A stretch of DNA of 64,000 nucleotides from Uliginosibacterium flavum (GCF_040566545.1 NZ_JBEWZI010000011.1:96256-160255), one strand, 5' to 3'. Numbered from the stretch's first letter, positions 8,269 through 17,407 are shown. A program made the numbers and translations. Notes: a model not told the origin generated them from the letters alone.

Positions 8269-10092
8269 ATGCACCGTTTCATTCTGATTTGTCTGGGCCT
8301 GTTTTGCGGGCTCGTTTCCAGCCTGGTGGCTGCGGCCAGCCTGCCCGATGCCGCGCGCAAGGCTGACGAGATCGCGCGCTTGCCCGATGGCGGCTGGCTG
8401 CTTGCCGGCAAGAAGGGGCTGAGTCTGCTCGACGCTGGCGGCAATCCCCAGGCCAGTCTGGCCGTGCGCGGCAAGCATCTGGAAACCCGGGCGCAGGCAC
8501 AGGGCGCCTTGGCCGTGCTGCTCGATTCGGACAGCCAGCAGACCCTGCTGCTTGATGTACAGGGCGGCAAGCTCACCGAGCGCGGCCGCATTCCTTCCCC
8601 CGCCTGGTCGGTGGAAAGCCTGTGCCTGTTCCGCGATGTGCAACAGCTCGATCACCTTTACCTGCTGGGCAAGGATGGTCGCGCCCAGCAATGGCTGCTC
8701 AGCGGCGGCCCGGCGCGTCTGCTGCGCGAGCTGGCGCTGCCGCCACAGGCGGATTCCTGCAGTGCCGACGATGCCCGTCAGATCCTCTACGTGGCCGAGC
8801 AGGGCGCCGCACTATGGGCTTATGCCGCTGGCGGCGAGGGCGTGCCTGCGCGCAGCGTGATCGCTGCACCTAAGCCTTTGGGCAAGCTGCAGGCGGGTGC
8901 GGGTGCGGTCACCGTGCTGCCCGGCGGGCTGGCTTTGCTGGAGGCGGGCGGCGAACGTCTGCATCTGCTCACGCGCACGGCCCAGGGCTGGCGCATCCAG
9001 CACAGCCGGCGTGTGCCGGCGAGTGAAGCGATGGCGCTGATCGACGGCCAGTTGTGGCTGCGCGAAGAAGCCGCGGGCTGGCGCGCCCAGAACCTGCCGC
9101 TGCCGGGCGCACGCCGGGCAGTTGCCAACCTGCCCGTGATCGCGCCGCTGGTGCAGACCGATCCGGTGCAGCGCTTCGGCGATGCGGCCGACGATCCGGC
9201 AATCTGGATTCACCCGGGCGATCCGAAACTGTCGCGCGTGCTGGGCACCAACAAGAAACAGGGCCTCCTGAGCTACGACCTGCAGGGCCGCGAGACCCAG
9301 CTGCTCGAAGCCGGCCGGCTGAACAATGTGGACGTGCGCCAGCAGGTGCGCTTCGGTGCGCAGCAGCTCGACCTAGCGGTTGCCACCCAGCGAGATGAAC
9401 TGGCCCTGGCCCTGTTCCAGATCGATGCCAACGGCCAGGTGCGTGATGCCGGGCGGATTGCGACCGGGCTGGAAAACATCTACGGCGTGTGTCTGTATCA
9501 GCCCACCGAGGGTGGCCTGGAAGCCTTCGTCAACGACAAGGACGGGCGCATCGCGCACTACCGCATCGACTTCGATGGCGAACGTTTCAGCGGCCGCAAA
9601 TTGCGCGAGCTGCGCGTGGCGACCCAGCCCGAAGGCTGCGTGGTGGATGACCGTGCGGCACGCCTCTTCGTTGGCGAAGAAGATCGCGGCATCTGGGCCG
9701 TATCGGCGCGGGCCGACAGCAAGGATGCGCCGCAACTCGTCATGAGCGTAGGCCGTGAGCTGGTGGCCGATGTGGAAGGCCTGGCGATTTATCACGGCGC
9801 GTCCGCAAGCTATCTGATTGCCTCCAGCCAGGGCAATGACAGCTACGTGGTGGTCGATGCCGCGCCGCCTTATCGCTATCGCGGCGGCTTCCGGGTCGGC
9901 ATCAATGCGCAGGCCGGCATCGATGGCGTGTCGGATACCGACGGGCTGGAAGTCAGCGCACGGAATTTCGGCGGCGCGTTCAGCGAAGGCATGCTGGTGC
10001 TGCAGGATGGCTACAAGCGTCTGCCGGATGCGGCGCAGAACTTCAAGTACGTGCCCTGGCGCGACATCGCACGGAGTCTGGACCTGAAGTGA
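8269..10092 (+). CDS. Dual-domain beta-propeller phytase
   Basis: A 607-residue secreted protein with signal peptide (cleavage near SSLVAAA, about residue 23). Residues 25-290 form a divergent, probably non-catalytic propeller-like domain. Residues 295-607 match the 3-phytase/BPP domain: DDPAIWIHP (about 308), LNNVDVR, EGCVVDDRAARLFVGEED, VADVEGLAIY, ASSQGNDSYVV and GVSDTDGLEV are the calcium- and phosphate-binding signatures. BPPs hydrolyse phytate, often as the calcium complex, releasing phosphate and lower inositol phosphates. Tandem-domain BPPs with an incomplete N-terminal domain are known. It is probably periplasmic or surface-attached, working with the receptor upstream. AAGGA precedes ATG 8269. 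The stop overlaps the tonB start. Confidence 0.92.
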   Translation: MHRFILICLGLFCGLVSSLVAAASLPDAARKADEIARLPDGGWLLAGKKGLSLLDAGGNPQASLAVRGKHLETRAQAQGALAVLLDSDSQQTLLLDVQGGKLTERGRIPSPAWSVESLCLFRDVQQLDHLYLLGKDGRAQQWLLSGGPARLLRELALPPQADSCSADDARQILYVAEQGAALWAYAAGGEGVPARSVIAAPKPLGKLQAGAGAVTVLPGGLALLEAGGERLHLLTRTAQGWRIQHSRRVPASEAMALIDGQLWLREEAAGWRAQNLPLPGARRAVANLPVIAPLVQTDPVQRFGDAADDPAIWIHPGDPKLSRVLGTNKKQGLLSYDLQGRETQLLEAGRLNNVDVRQQVRFGAQQLDLAVATQRDELALALFQIDANGQVRDAGRIATGLENIYGVCLYQPTEGGLEAFVNDKDGRIAHYRIDFDGERFSGRKLRELRVATQPEGCVVDDRAARLFVGEEDRGIWAVSARADSKDAPQLVMSVGRELVADVEGLAIYHGASASYLIASSQGNDSYVVVDAAPPYRYRGGFRVGINAQAGIDGVSDTDGLEVSARNFGGAFSEGMLVLQDGYKRLPDAAQNFKYVPWRDIARSLDLK

Positions 10093-10754
10093 GTCGAAGC
10101 AAACAAACCCTGCCGGGCAGGCGCTTGCAGTGGGCCGCCTGGCTTCTGGCGCTGGCGCTGCATGCATTGGTGCTGTTGCTGATCGGGCCGCTGCAGGCTC
10201 CGCGTCCTGCTGCGCCACCGCCCGTGATGATGGCCTTGTTGCCGACAGCGCCGCAGGTCGAGCTCGCTCCGCCTGTGGCGCCAGTGCAGCCCGCCCCTGC
10301 AAGCGCCCAGCCGGTGCCGCGTGCCACGCCCGCCGCCCCGGCTCCGGTGCTGGCCAGTACGGCAGCCCAGCCAAGCGCGGCGGCAGTTCAAGCAGCGCCC
10401 GCGCCGCCCGAGCCGGTCGCCAAAGCAGTCGCCCCCGCAGAAACGCCAGTGGCAAAGCCAGCTGCGCCGGCCTTGCGGCCGGCGGTGTATCGCGCGGCCT
10501 ATCTCAATAATCCCGAGCCGGCTTATCCGCCCATGTCGCGCCGGGCCGGCGAGACCGGGCGGGTCATGCTTGAGGTGGCCATCAGCGCTGAAGGCCGCGC
10601 CCAGTCAGTCAAGCTGCATATCAGCAGCGGCTATCCGCGTCTGGACATGGCCGCCACCGAGGCCGTGCGCAACTGGCGCTTCGATCCGGCTCGCGAGGGC
10701 GAGCGGGCTGTCGCCAGCCTTGTCCAGATCCCCGTTGATTTCACATTGGAGTAA
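10089..10754 (+). CDS. tonB: TonB energy-transducing protein
   Basis: A 221-residue protein. An N-terminal membrane anchor (WAAWLLALALHALVLLLIG, with the His typical of TonB helices) is followed by a Pro/Ala-rich periplasm-spanning linker (about residues 40-140) and a C-terminal TonB fold (PEPAYPPMSRRAGETGRVML through EAVRNWRFDPA). The GTG start at 10089 overlaps the phytase stop (GTGA), implying tight coupling. It would couple the proton-motive force, harvested by ExbBD, to the TonB receptor of this operon. A dedicated tonB inside a substrate operon suggests a specialised rather than general energiser. Confidence 0.92.
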   Translation: MSRSKQTLPGRRLQWAAWLLALALHALVLLLIGPLQAPRPAAPPPVMMALLPTAPQVELAPPVAPVQPAPASAQPVPRATPAAPAPVLASTAAQPSAAAVQAAPAPPEPVAKAVAPAETPVAKPAAPALRPAVYRAAYLNNPEPAYPPMSRRAGETGRVMLEVAISAEGRAQSVKLHISSGYPRLDMAATEAVRNWRFDPAREGERAVASLVQIPVDFTLE

Positions 10755-10757
10755 GTC

Positions 10758-11411
10758 ATGCAACTCATCGAATTTTTCTTTGCCCACACCGACGCCCTGG
10801 GCGCCACCCTGTTCTGCCTGCTGGCGCTGATGTCCTTGTTGTCCTGGGGCTGCATCTTTTCCAAATCCTTCAGCATGTGGCAGCTCTTCCAGCGCGCGCG
10901 CGGCTTTCAACAAGCCTTCTGGGGCAGCGAGCGCGAGGCCGCAGTCGCCGCGTCTCACCCCTTTGCACGACTGGCACGCATTTCCTTGCAGGTGCACGAA
11001 GAAGTCGCCCGTAGCGGCAGCGGCAAAGAGGAAGACCTGCTCCTGCGCTGCATGAACCGCGTGGTCGGCGAAGAGGGCGCCAAGCTCGACAACGGGCAGA
11101 CCCTGCTCGCTACAGTCGCCGCTGTGGCACCCTTCATCGGCCTGTTCGGCACGGTGTGGGGCGTGCATAACGCGTTGGCCGCGATTGGCTCATCTGGCGC
11201 CGCCTCGCTGGAACAGATCGCCGGCCCGGTCGGCGAAGCGCTGATCATGACCGCGCTGGGCCTCGCGGTGGCAATCCCGGCGCTGCTGGCCTACAACGCC
11301 TTCTCGCGCAATAGCCAGCACCTGCTGGCCGAGCTCGATGCACTGGCGCACGATCTGCATCACTACCTGATCACCGGCCAGCCCCTGCCGGCCTGTGTGC
11401 GGGAGGGCTGA
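10758..11411 (+). CDS. exbB: ExbB/TolQ-family proton channel subunit
   Basis: A 217-residue protein with three membrane helices. The first is at about 15-35. The characteristic pair is formed by LLATVAAVAPFIGLFGTVWG (about 115-135) and ALIMTALGLAVAIPALLAYN (about 157-177), with the TVWGVHNALAAIG loop between them. ExbB pentamers surround an ExbD dimer and conduct protons to energise TonB. It starts 3 bp after tonB and ends 2 bp before exbD. Confidence 0.94.
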   Translation: MQLIEFFFAHTDALGATLFCLLALMSLLSWGCIFSKSFSMWQLFQRARGFQQAFWGSEREAAVAASHPFARLARISLQVHEEVARSGSGKEEDLLLRCMNRVVGEEGAKLDNGQTLLATVAAVAPFIGLFGTVWGVHNALAAIGSSGAASLEQIAGPVGEALIMTALGLAVAIPALLAYNAFSRNSQHLLAELDALAHDLHHYLITGQPLPACVREG

Positions 11412-11413
11412 GC

Positions 11414-11827
<414 letters not shown>

Positions 11828-12008
11828 TGGCATTTCTGCAGCACGCTTGATGCACGCTGAAATAGCGTAGACCACGTGCCGAAAAATGCGTGTAAGGGGC
11901 TTGCTGTCACGAATATTTAATCTGTTTCAGCCCTTCAGAGGCCAGCCCGGAGGTCGTTGCTGTGAAGCGCTCGACCCTTCCATCCAAGAACATCATTCCG
12001 GGGCTTTT

Positions 12009-14021
12009 ATGGCTTTCTCTGCAGTATTCCAACCCGCGCGCTTTCTGTCTGAGCGCCTGCGCTTTGCGCACAAGTTCATCCTGCTCGGCGCCTTGCTGGC
12101 CTTGGCTTCCCTGCCGGCGATCATTGAGCTGGCCAGACAGGAATGGCAAAGCCTCGCTGCGGTGGCCGAAGCTCGGCAGAGCCTGACGCTGAGTCGCAGC
12201 ATGAACGAGGCCCAGCGCTTGCGCCGCGAGATCATTGCTCATGATGTTGGCGGCATGAGTCAGCCGGACCCGGCGCAACGCAATCAGCTGGCTGACAGCC
12301 TGCAGGCGCGTCTGCAACAGATACTGGCGGATCCGCTGGTGCAGGCCAGCGACTCTGTGCGTCCGCTGGCGGAAGTGGCGCTGGCGCGCTGGCAGGAGAT
12401 CGGGCCGCAGGCTGCGGATACGCGGCCCTTGAAGGCCTGGAAGATCCACCAGGGGTTTCGCAGCGAGGAGCAGCAGTTGAGCGAAGGCGTGCAGGCGCTC
12501 GCCACGCGGCTGCATGATTTCGATCTGAGCGCCGGGCTGGTGCAGCACAGCCTGCCGCAACTGGATCTTCAGCTGGCAGAAGCGCGCGCCGTGGGCGTCA
12601 GCGCAATGCGTAGCGCCACCCTGGTGGAGCGTGATCGCCAGCAACTGCTGGCCGCCACCATCCTGATCGAGCGTGGCCTGGCCGAGGCCGATGCGCGCAT
12701 CCGCTTCCTTGTCGCGCTGCATGGCACGCGCGCCGATGCCTTGCTGGAAGCGCAGAACCACTTGTTCAACCAGGCGACCGCGGCGATTGAAGCCCTGCGT
12801 CTGGGGCCCTTGCAGGAAAACTTCGCGGTGCCCGCCAGTGGCATCGAGACCACTGTCGCCGAGGCGCGCGCGGCCGTGGCGGCCGTCTCGGGCCTGGCTT
12901 CAGCCCTGCTGGAATCGAGCATCGACAAGCGTCAGGCTGCACTGGAGCGCCAGATCCTGCTGCAAAGCCTGTTTGCGCTGACCCTGGTCGCGCTGCTGCT
13001 GTATCTCTTCCTTGGCATGCAGAGCGATATCCGGCAGAGCGTTAAGGCACTGTGCGCAGCGACCGAACGCATGGCGAATGGAGACTTTTCCGGCGCGATC
13101 ATGGTGAAGAGTCGCGATGAGCTCGGTGCCGTTGCGTGCTCCCTCAACGCGGCACAGACCAGCATGCGCGAGCTGCTCGCAGCGGTCGCTCAGGGGGCGC
13201 GCCAGGTGCGCGTGGCGGCTGATCGGGTGTCGACGTCCACCCAGGCGCTGGCGGAGGCCTCAGGACGCACCGAAGTCATCGCGGCCGCAGTCACTGTGCA
13301 TGTGGCCGGGCTGGAAGGGAATATCGGCAATCTCGACGAATCGGCCCAGGCCACCCGGGCCGCCGCCAGTCGCACCAGCGAGCAGACCCGCCTGGGCGGC
13401 GAGGCGGTGTTCGGTGTGGTCACCACCATGCAGCGCACCGCTGCTTCCTTTGACGAGGCCGCACGCGATGTAGAAGCCCTGGCAGAGCGGGCCGACGAGA
13501 TCCGTTCGATCACCGGCCTGATCGAGCAACTGGCCCGGCAGACCAATCTGCTGGCCTTGAATGCCGCCATCGAAGCGGCACGCGCCGGTGAGCATGGCCG
13601 GGGCTTCGCAGTGGTGGCGGACGAGGTGCGCACCCTCGCCGAGCGCAGCTCCAGCGCGGCACATGAAATCAACAATACGATTGCCGGGATTGCCGATGCC
13701 ATCGTCGCGAGTGTGCTCAGCATCCGCAGCGAGACGGACAAGCTACTGTCCGGCATGCAGGAACTGGACGGTTTGCAGGACGCGATCCAGACCATTCACG
13801 GCGAGGCCGAGCATGCCGATCAGGCCGCCAACGTCGTGCGCAGTGCGGTCAGCGCACAGCAGCAACTCACCGGAGACATCGCGACGAGCATGCGTCAGAT
13901 TGTTCAGGATGCGCATGCCAACGCACAGGCCACGCGGGCCAGCGAAGCCGAAAGTCGCCAGTTGCTGGTGCTGGCCGATCAGCTGCAGGCCTGGATTGAT
14001 CGTTTCCAGACGGCGCCCTGA
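12009..14021 (+). CDS. Methyl-accepting chemotaxis protein
   Basis: A 670-residue protein. One membrane helix lies at about residues 18-40, an all-helical periplasmic sensor of about 270 residues follows, and a second helix lies at about 313-336 (LFALTLVALLLYLFLG). After that come a HAMP domain and a cytoplasmic signalling domain with the hairpin tip RQTNLLALNAAIEAARAGEH (about 510) and ADEVRTLAERS. It signals ligand occupancy to CheA/CheW. ATG 12009 was chosen because it begins immediately before the first helix; the ribosome-binding site is weak. Its position after exbD suggests it could report on a product or substrate of the phytate system, but this is inference. A separate promoter in 11828-12008 is possible. 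Confidence 0.92.
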   Translation: MAFSAVFQPARFLSERLRFAHKFILLGALLALASLPAIIELARQEWQSLAAVAEARQSLTLSRSMNEAQRLRREIIAHDVGGMSQPDPAQRNQLADSLQARLQQILADPLVQASDSVRPLAEVALARWQEIGPQAADTRPLKAWKIHQGFRSEEQQLSEGVQALATRLHDFDLSAGLVQHSLPQLDLQLAEARAVGVSAMRSATLVERDRQQLLAATILIERGLAEADARIRFLVALHGTRADALLEAQNHLFNQATAAIEALRLGPLQENFAVPASGIETTVAEARAAVAAVSGLASALLESSIDKRQAALERQILLQSLFALTLVALLLYLFLGMQSDIRQSVKALCAATERMANGDFSGAIMVKSRDELGAVACSLNAAQTSMRELLAAVAQGARQVRVAADRVSTSTQALAEASGRTEVIAAAVTVHVAGLEGNIGNLDESAQATRAAASRTSEQTRLGGEAVFGVVTTMQRTAASFDEAARDVEALAERADEIRSITGLIEQLARQTNLLALNAAIEAARAGEHGRGFAVVADEVRTLAERSSSAAHEINNTIAGIADAIVASVLSIRSETDKLLSGMQELDGLQDAIQTIHGEAEHADQAANVVRSAVSAQQQLTGDIATSMRQIVQDAHANAQATRASEAESRQLLVLADQLQAWIDRFQTAP

Positions 14022-14137
14022 GCGGAGGGCTCGCGCTCCTTTCGAAAGGCATGAGGACTTACAAACTACAACCAAAGACCGGCGAAAATCCCCTCAAGCC
14101 CGAAGACAGTCCACTTAAGAACAAACAAGCACTCCCA

Positions 14138-14249
14138 CGTCGTTCCCGCGAAGGCGGGAACCCAGTGACTTCGCGAACGCCACAGGATTCCCGCTCGGGC
14201 AAAGCCCGGCCTGTCCTGAGCTTGTCGAAGGGCGGGAACGACGGAATTT
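14138..14249. repeat. Composite intergenic repeat with nested hairpins
   Basis: The hairpin GTTCCCGC-GAAG-GCGGGAAC (14142-14161) begins the element. The outer arms CGTCGTTCCCGC (about 14138-14149) and GCGGGAACGACG (14232-14243) are inverted around about 82 bp containing a CCTGTCCTGAGCTTGTCGAA motif common in bacterial intergenic repeats. It fills most of the 312-bp gap between the convergent chemoreceptor and phnN genes, where nothing else was recognised. It may act as a bidirectional terminator. Confidence 0.7.
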
Positions 14250-14333
14250 TGATGTCAAAAGCTTGAATAAACGGGACTACCCTCAAGCCCAAGGTTTTCA
14301 CCCATGGCCGCGCACCTTGCATGCGCTTCAGGA

Positions 14334-14879
14334 TCAGATCTCCCGCGCAAAGCGCAGCAAGGCCTGCGCGGCGTCTTCCAGCGGGCCTTCATTGGCAATT
14401 TGCAGATCGACCGGGCAGGGAGCCAGTTGGCGATTGCGCGCCAGGCGGGCTTCCACCGCGCTCGCATCTTCGCGCCCGCGCGCCAGCAGGCGTGATCGCA
14501 GCACCGCTTCATCCGCCACGATCTCGACCACTCGGGCCGCCGGGTAGCGTTCGCGCAGCACGACGGCATGCGCTCTTGATCCATTGATCAGCACCTGCAT
14601 GCCGCGGGCGAGCCACAGTTCGATCTCGCGGCCGATGCCGTAATGCAGGCCGTGGCTTTCCCAGTCCAGCGCAAAGCAACCGGCCGCGCGCCGCAGCAGG
14701 AATTCAGGCTGACTCAGGGCGACATGATTCTCGCCGCCTGCGTGTGCGGCGCGAGTGATGTAGCGGTGCGCCACGGCGACCCGGTCCTCTAGCTGCAGCA
14801 GCTCTCGTAATTGCGCCAGCACACTGTCCTTGCCAACACCCGAGGCGCCAACCACATAGACCAGGCCCGCGCCACTCAT
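14334..14879 (-). CDS. phnN: Ribose 1,5-bisphosphate phosphokinase
   Basis: A 181-residue guanylate-kinase-like protein with P-loop GASGVGKDS (residues 11-19), RYITRAAHAGGENHVALS (the nucleobase-binding/lid region typical of PhnN) and a C-terminal arginine-rich lid. PhnN converts ribose 1,5-bisphosphate plus ATP to PRPP, the last step of C-P lyase metabolism, returning the ribosyl carrier to central metabolism. Its start overlaps the stop of the DUF1045 gene by 4 bp, and it is the last gene of the minus-strand phnM2-DUF1045-phnN operon. Confidence 0.93.
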   Translation of the reverse strand: MSGAGLVYVVGASGVGKDSVLAQLRELLQLEDRVAVAHRYITRAAHAGGENHVALSQPEFLLRRAAGCFALDWESHGLHYGIGREIELWLARGMQVLINGSRAHAVVLRERYPAARVVEIVADEAVLRSRLLARGREDASAVEARLARNRQLAPCPVDLQIANEGPLEDAAQALLRFAREI

Positions 14880-15598
14880 GCCGGCCAGCCCGGGTAACGG
14901 CGCACGCTGCCATCAAAGCCATAGCGCGCAATCGCGCGGAAATCCGCGCCCGGCGCGGGCTCCATCAGCATCACCAGCGAATCGAAGCGCAGCGGCCCGA
15001 TGGCCAGCCCGGCGCCGCCCGCCTTGAGCATCGCCAGCATCTGGCGCGCCTCCTCGCCTTGCAGTGATTCGCTCAGGGTCAGGTGGAAACGGAATTCATC
15101 CAGCACATACGGATAGCCCCAGCGCTGCAGCATCAATTCCTGCTGCTCGCTCAGGCCTGCCGCGCGGCGCCTTACCAGCTCGGTTTCCCCTGCTGGCGCG
15201 CGGAATTCGTCCAGCTCCGTCACACAGGCCGCGGCCACCGCAGAGATCCTTGCCGCTTCGGTGAGTGGGCGCCAGGCCAGAAATTTTGACAGCTGTGCAA
15301 TCTCCACCTCGAAGGAGAACGCTTCCTGGCGCGCGGCCAGCGCGGCCACCGCCTGATCGAATTCGGCCAGCGTGCGCCCTGCGCGCAGGCTGATCGGCGG
15401 CTTCAGCGTGCCGTGCAAACCATAGCGCCGGGGCGATGCGGTCAGCTCGGCCAGACGCGCCGGGCTGATGGCGCCGAAGGCCGGCTGCTCGAAGAGCTCA
15501 CCTGAAAACGCATCCCGCCCCAGCCAGCGCGCGCTGGCCTGCGCCAGTGCGCAGTCTTCCGGTGGCGCGTAATGCACCGCATATCGGGGCTCAGCCAT
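14876..15598 (-). CDS. DUF1045 phosphonate-metabolism protein, 2H-phosphoesterase-like
   Basis: A 240-residue protein of the DUF1045 family found in phn operons. Two HxTL motifs are visible: HGTL at residue 62 (YGLHGTLKPP) and HLTL at residue 172 (FRFHLTLSES). This is the hallmark of 2H phosphoesterases, which open cyclic phosphodiesters. C-P lyase yields 5-phosphoribosyl 1,2-cyclic phosphate, normally opened by PhnP. No phnP is seen here, so this protein may perform that step just before PhnN; this is an inference. ATG 15598 is internal to the phnM2 end (8-bp overlap), and the gene overlaps phnN by 4 bp. Confidence 0.85.
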   Translation of the reverse strand: MAEPRYAVHYAPPEDCALAQASARWLGRDAFSGELFEQPAFGAISPARLAELTASPRRYGLHGTLKPPISLRAGRTLAEFDQAVAALAARQEAFSFEVEIAQLSKFLAWRPLTEAARISAVAAACVTELDEFRAPAGETELVRRRAAGLSEQQELMLQRWGYPYVLDEFRFHLTLSESLQGEEARQMLAMLKAGGAGLAIGPLRFDSLVMLMEPAPGADFRAIARYGFDGSVRRYPGWPA

Positions 15599-16748
15599 GC
15601 AGACGTTCTCCTTCAGCCAGATAAACAATGCGCCCGCCGCTCAAGGTGGCGACCAGACGCGGCGCGCGCAGATCCTGCACATCCAGCACGATCAGGTCAG
15701 CGCGTTTGCCGACGGCAATTTCACCGCGATCCTCAAAGCCCAGAGCCGCTGCCGGGTTCTTCGACACCAGCGCCCAGGCCGCTTCCAGCGGCAACAGTTC
15801 ATCAGCCGCCAACAAGCAGGCGGCATGCAGCGGCGCCGGATAGTAATAGTCTGAGGCCAGAATGCTGCACAAGCCGTCACGCGCCAGATCCGCCGCGCGT
15901 GGAGCCCCCACATGGCTGCCACCGCGCAACACGTTCGGCGCGCCGCAGACCACCGGCGAGCCCTGCGCGCGGGCATGTTCGGCCACGCTCAGGGTCAGCG
16001 GAAATTCCGAAATCCGGCACGCCAGACTCTGAAAACTTCCCCGCACGCTGATGCTTTGATCATCGTGCGAGGCCATCGGCACACCATGCAGACGGGCATG
16101 CGCCGCGAGACGCCCGACCAGACCCGGCACCTCCGCGCCCCGTGCCTCAGCGGCCTCCAGACGTTGCTCAAAACCGACCAGATCCGTCTCGGCGCGATCC
16201 GCCCATTCCTGCCACTTCTGCGGCTTGCGCCGCATGCCCGGCAGATGATCATTGAAAGCCAGCAGACTCACCCGCCCCGAACTCAGCCAGCCCAGCGCCT
16301 CCGCCTCGCCCGCCAGGTGATGCCCCTCGTAGCGCAGATGCACCTTGTGCTCCACCAGAAAACGCGGCGCCAGCCGGTCCAGCGCTGCGAACAGCACCCG
16401 CGCCGTCGCCTCGCCCCGCAGCCCGCCTTCCCAGGAATGCGTCACGCCATGCAAGGCCGTCGTGATGCCATTCGCGGCCAGCTGGCGATCTGTCTCCAGC
16501 ATCGCCACATCCAGCGGAAAACTCACCTTCGGGCGCGGCATGATCTGGCGCTCGAACGCATCGCCATGAAAATCCACAATGCCCGGCAGCACCACACAGC
16601 CGCGCGCATCCAGACGCTGCCCCGTCGTGGGCGCACCGCCAATCAGGCCGTCTGCAAGATGCACCGCCTCCTCAGACCAGCCAGTAGAACTCAACACCTT
16701 ACCGCCCACGATCCGGCCCAGTGAGCGCAGTGTCTCGATGGTTTGCAT
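15591..16748 (-). CDS. phnM: PhnM-family ribosyl-phosphonate triphosphate diphosphatase, second copy
   Basis: A 385-residue amidohydrolase-fold protein. The metal-site region begins with VVLPGIVDFHGDAFERQ, followed by FNDHLPGMR, MASHDDQS and the C-terminal GKRADLIVLD. PhnM removes pyrophosphate from ribose 1-phosphonate 5-triphosphate, producing the PhnJ substrate. It differs in its HGDAFERQ motif from the copy at 26830 (HCDAIEKE), so the two are diverged paralogs and not a recent duplication. The start ATG at 16748 has AAGGA upstream. It heads the operon with DUF1045 and phnN and follows a PhnF-like operator. Confidence 0.88.
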   Translation of the reverse strand: MQTIETLRSLGRIVGGKVLSSTGWSEEAVHLADGLIGGAPTTGQRLDARGCVVLPGIVDFHGDAFERQIMPRPKVSFPLDVAMLETDRQLAANGITTALHGVTHSWEGGLRGEATARVLFAALDRLAPRFLVEHKVHLRYEGHHLAGEAEALGWLSSGRVSLLAFNDHLPGMRRKPQKWQEWADRAETDLVGFEQRLEAAEARGAEVPGLVGRLAAHARLHGVPMASHDDQSISVRGSFQSLACRISEFPLTLSVAEHARAQGSPVVCGAPNVLRGGSHVGAPRAADLARDGLCSILASDYYYPAPLHAACLLAADELLPLEAAWALVSKNPAAALGFEDRGEIAVGKRADLIVLDVQDLRAPRLVATLSGGRIVYLAEGERLHG

Positions 16749-16798
16749 GTTCCTTGCCCCGTCCTGGAAACCCCCAGAATACACAGCGCTCTTTACAG

Positions 16799-16814
16799 AT
16801 TCGTGTAGACGAAT
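16799..16814. promoter_or_regulatory. Candidate PhnF operator upstream of phnM2
   Basis: On the minus strand the sequence reads ATTCGTCTACACGAAT, a 6-bp inverted repeat around a 4-bp centre. Its core GTCTACAC matches the core GTCTATAC upstream of phnG and the published mycobacterial PhnF core (TGGTCTATACCA). It sits about 50 bp upstream of the phnM2 start, with a TATTCT-like -10 between. Control by PhnF is inferred. Confidence 0.5.
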
Positions 16815-16830
16815 AAATGAGCTGGAAGCC

Positions 16831-17130
16831 TGCGCCAGGCTTCAGAGCCGCAATCGCGCCGGGCCCGGGATGGCATCACACGCGCTTGCCGAAGGCTGAA
16901 GGCCGACCGCACCAATGCAAAACGGGTCAGCGGGTATTTTCAGAAATAGGCTGTGCGCAGTGCCCGGGCAAGCTGCTCATGAGCGGCGTGGCAACACCGG
17001 GCGGCACGTGGTTGAGGGGATTTTTGAGGCATGCCCGAAGAGCCGCACTGCGCCTGCCTGTGCGGACAGTCATGCCGAAGAAGTCCGGCGGGTGCGGGTC
17101 TTCAGGTGGGTGTTTTGATTGCGTGTTTCG
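16831..17130. repeat. 300-bp direct repeat A, left of the glycerophosphodiesterase gene
   Basis: This segment starts TGCGCCAGGCTTC and ends GCGTGTTTCG. It aligns over its whole 300 bp, in the same orientation, with 18998-19297. Stretches such as GACCGCACCAATGCAAAACG are identical; scattered substitutions suggest an old duplication. It includes a CGCGCCGGGCCCGGG palindromic patch and GAAGAGCC repeat copy 3 at 17037-17105. No gene is recognised in it. Confidence 0.85.
17037..17105. repeat. GAAGAGCC-family palindromic repeat, copy 3
   Basis: GAAGAGCCGCACTGCGCC on the left, an inner GAAGAAGTCCG, and GGTGCGGGTCTTCAG on the right. It is embedded in direct repeat A and has its counterpart in direct repeat B (copy 4). 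Confidence 0.7.
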
Positions 17131-17378
17131 GCCAAAAAAAAGACCTTCGTAGGGTGCGAAAGCCGAAGGCTTGCGCACCATCGGTCCCACAAATAGCGCC
17201 AAGCATGAGTGATGACCTTGAACCGCGTGCGCAGGGAAAAGAACCTGCGCACTCTGCAAGGCTGGGATGCCAGTCGGACTTTGCAATCCCATTGAACTAG
17301 CTGCAACCCTGTGGGCGCTTGATGAGCTCTTTGACGCCCAAGGTCTGACTCAGTTTGAACAGATGGATCTGCTTTGAT
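17131..17378. other. Non-coding stretch upstream of the glycerophosphodiesterase promoter
   Basis: It contains a GTAGGGTGCGAAAGCCGAAG...TTGCGCACC motif (about 17150-17178), related to the GTAGGGTGCAATAACC repeats at 18881-18994. No coding region is supported. Confidence 0.5.
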
Positions 17379-17407
17379 TTGTCATTATCTTGTCACTCGA
17401 TTGACAT
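17379..17407 (+). promoter_or_regulatory. Three-unit Pho box
   Basis: TTGTCAT (17379), TTGTCAC (17390) and TTGACAT (17401) recur with an exact 11-bp period and 4-bp spacers, matching the PhoB consensus CTGTCAT. The glycerophosphodiesterase start lies 63 bp downstream. This is the best Pho box in the window and points to phosphate-starvation induction. Confidence 0.82.

Noticed and set aside
16831..17130. Short frame in the 300-bp direct repeat, similar in both copies
   Set aside because: The similarity comes from the DNA repeat itself. The two copies differ in frame length, and there is no ribosome site or known domain.
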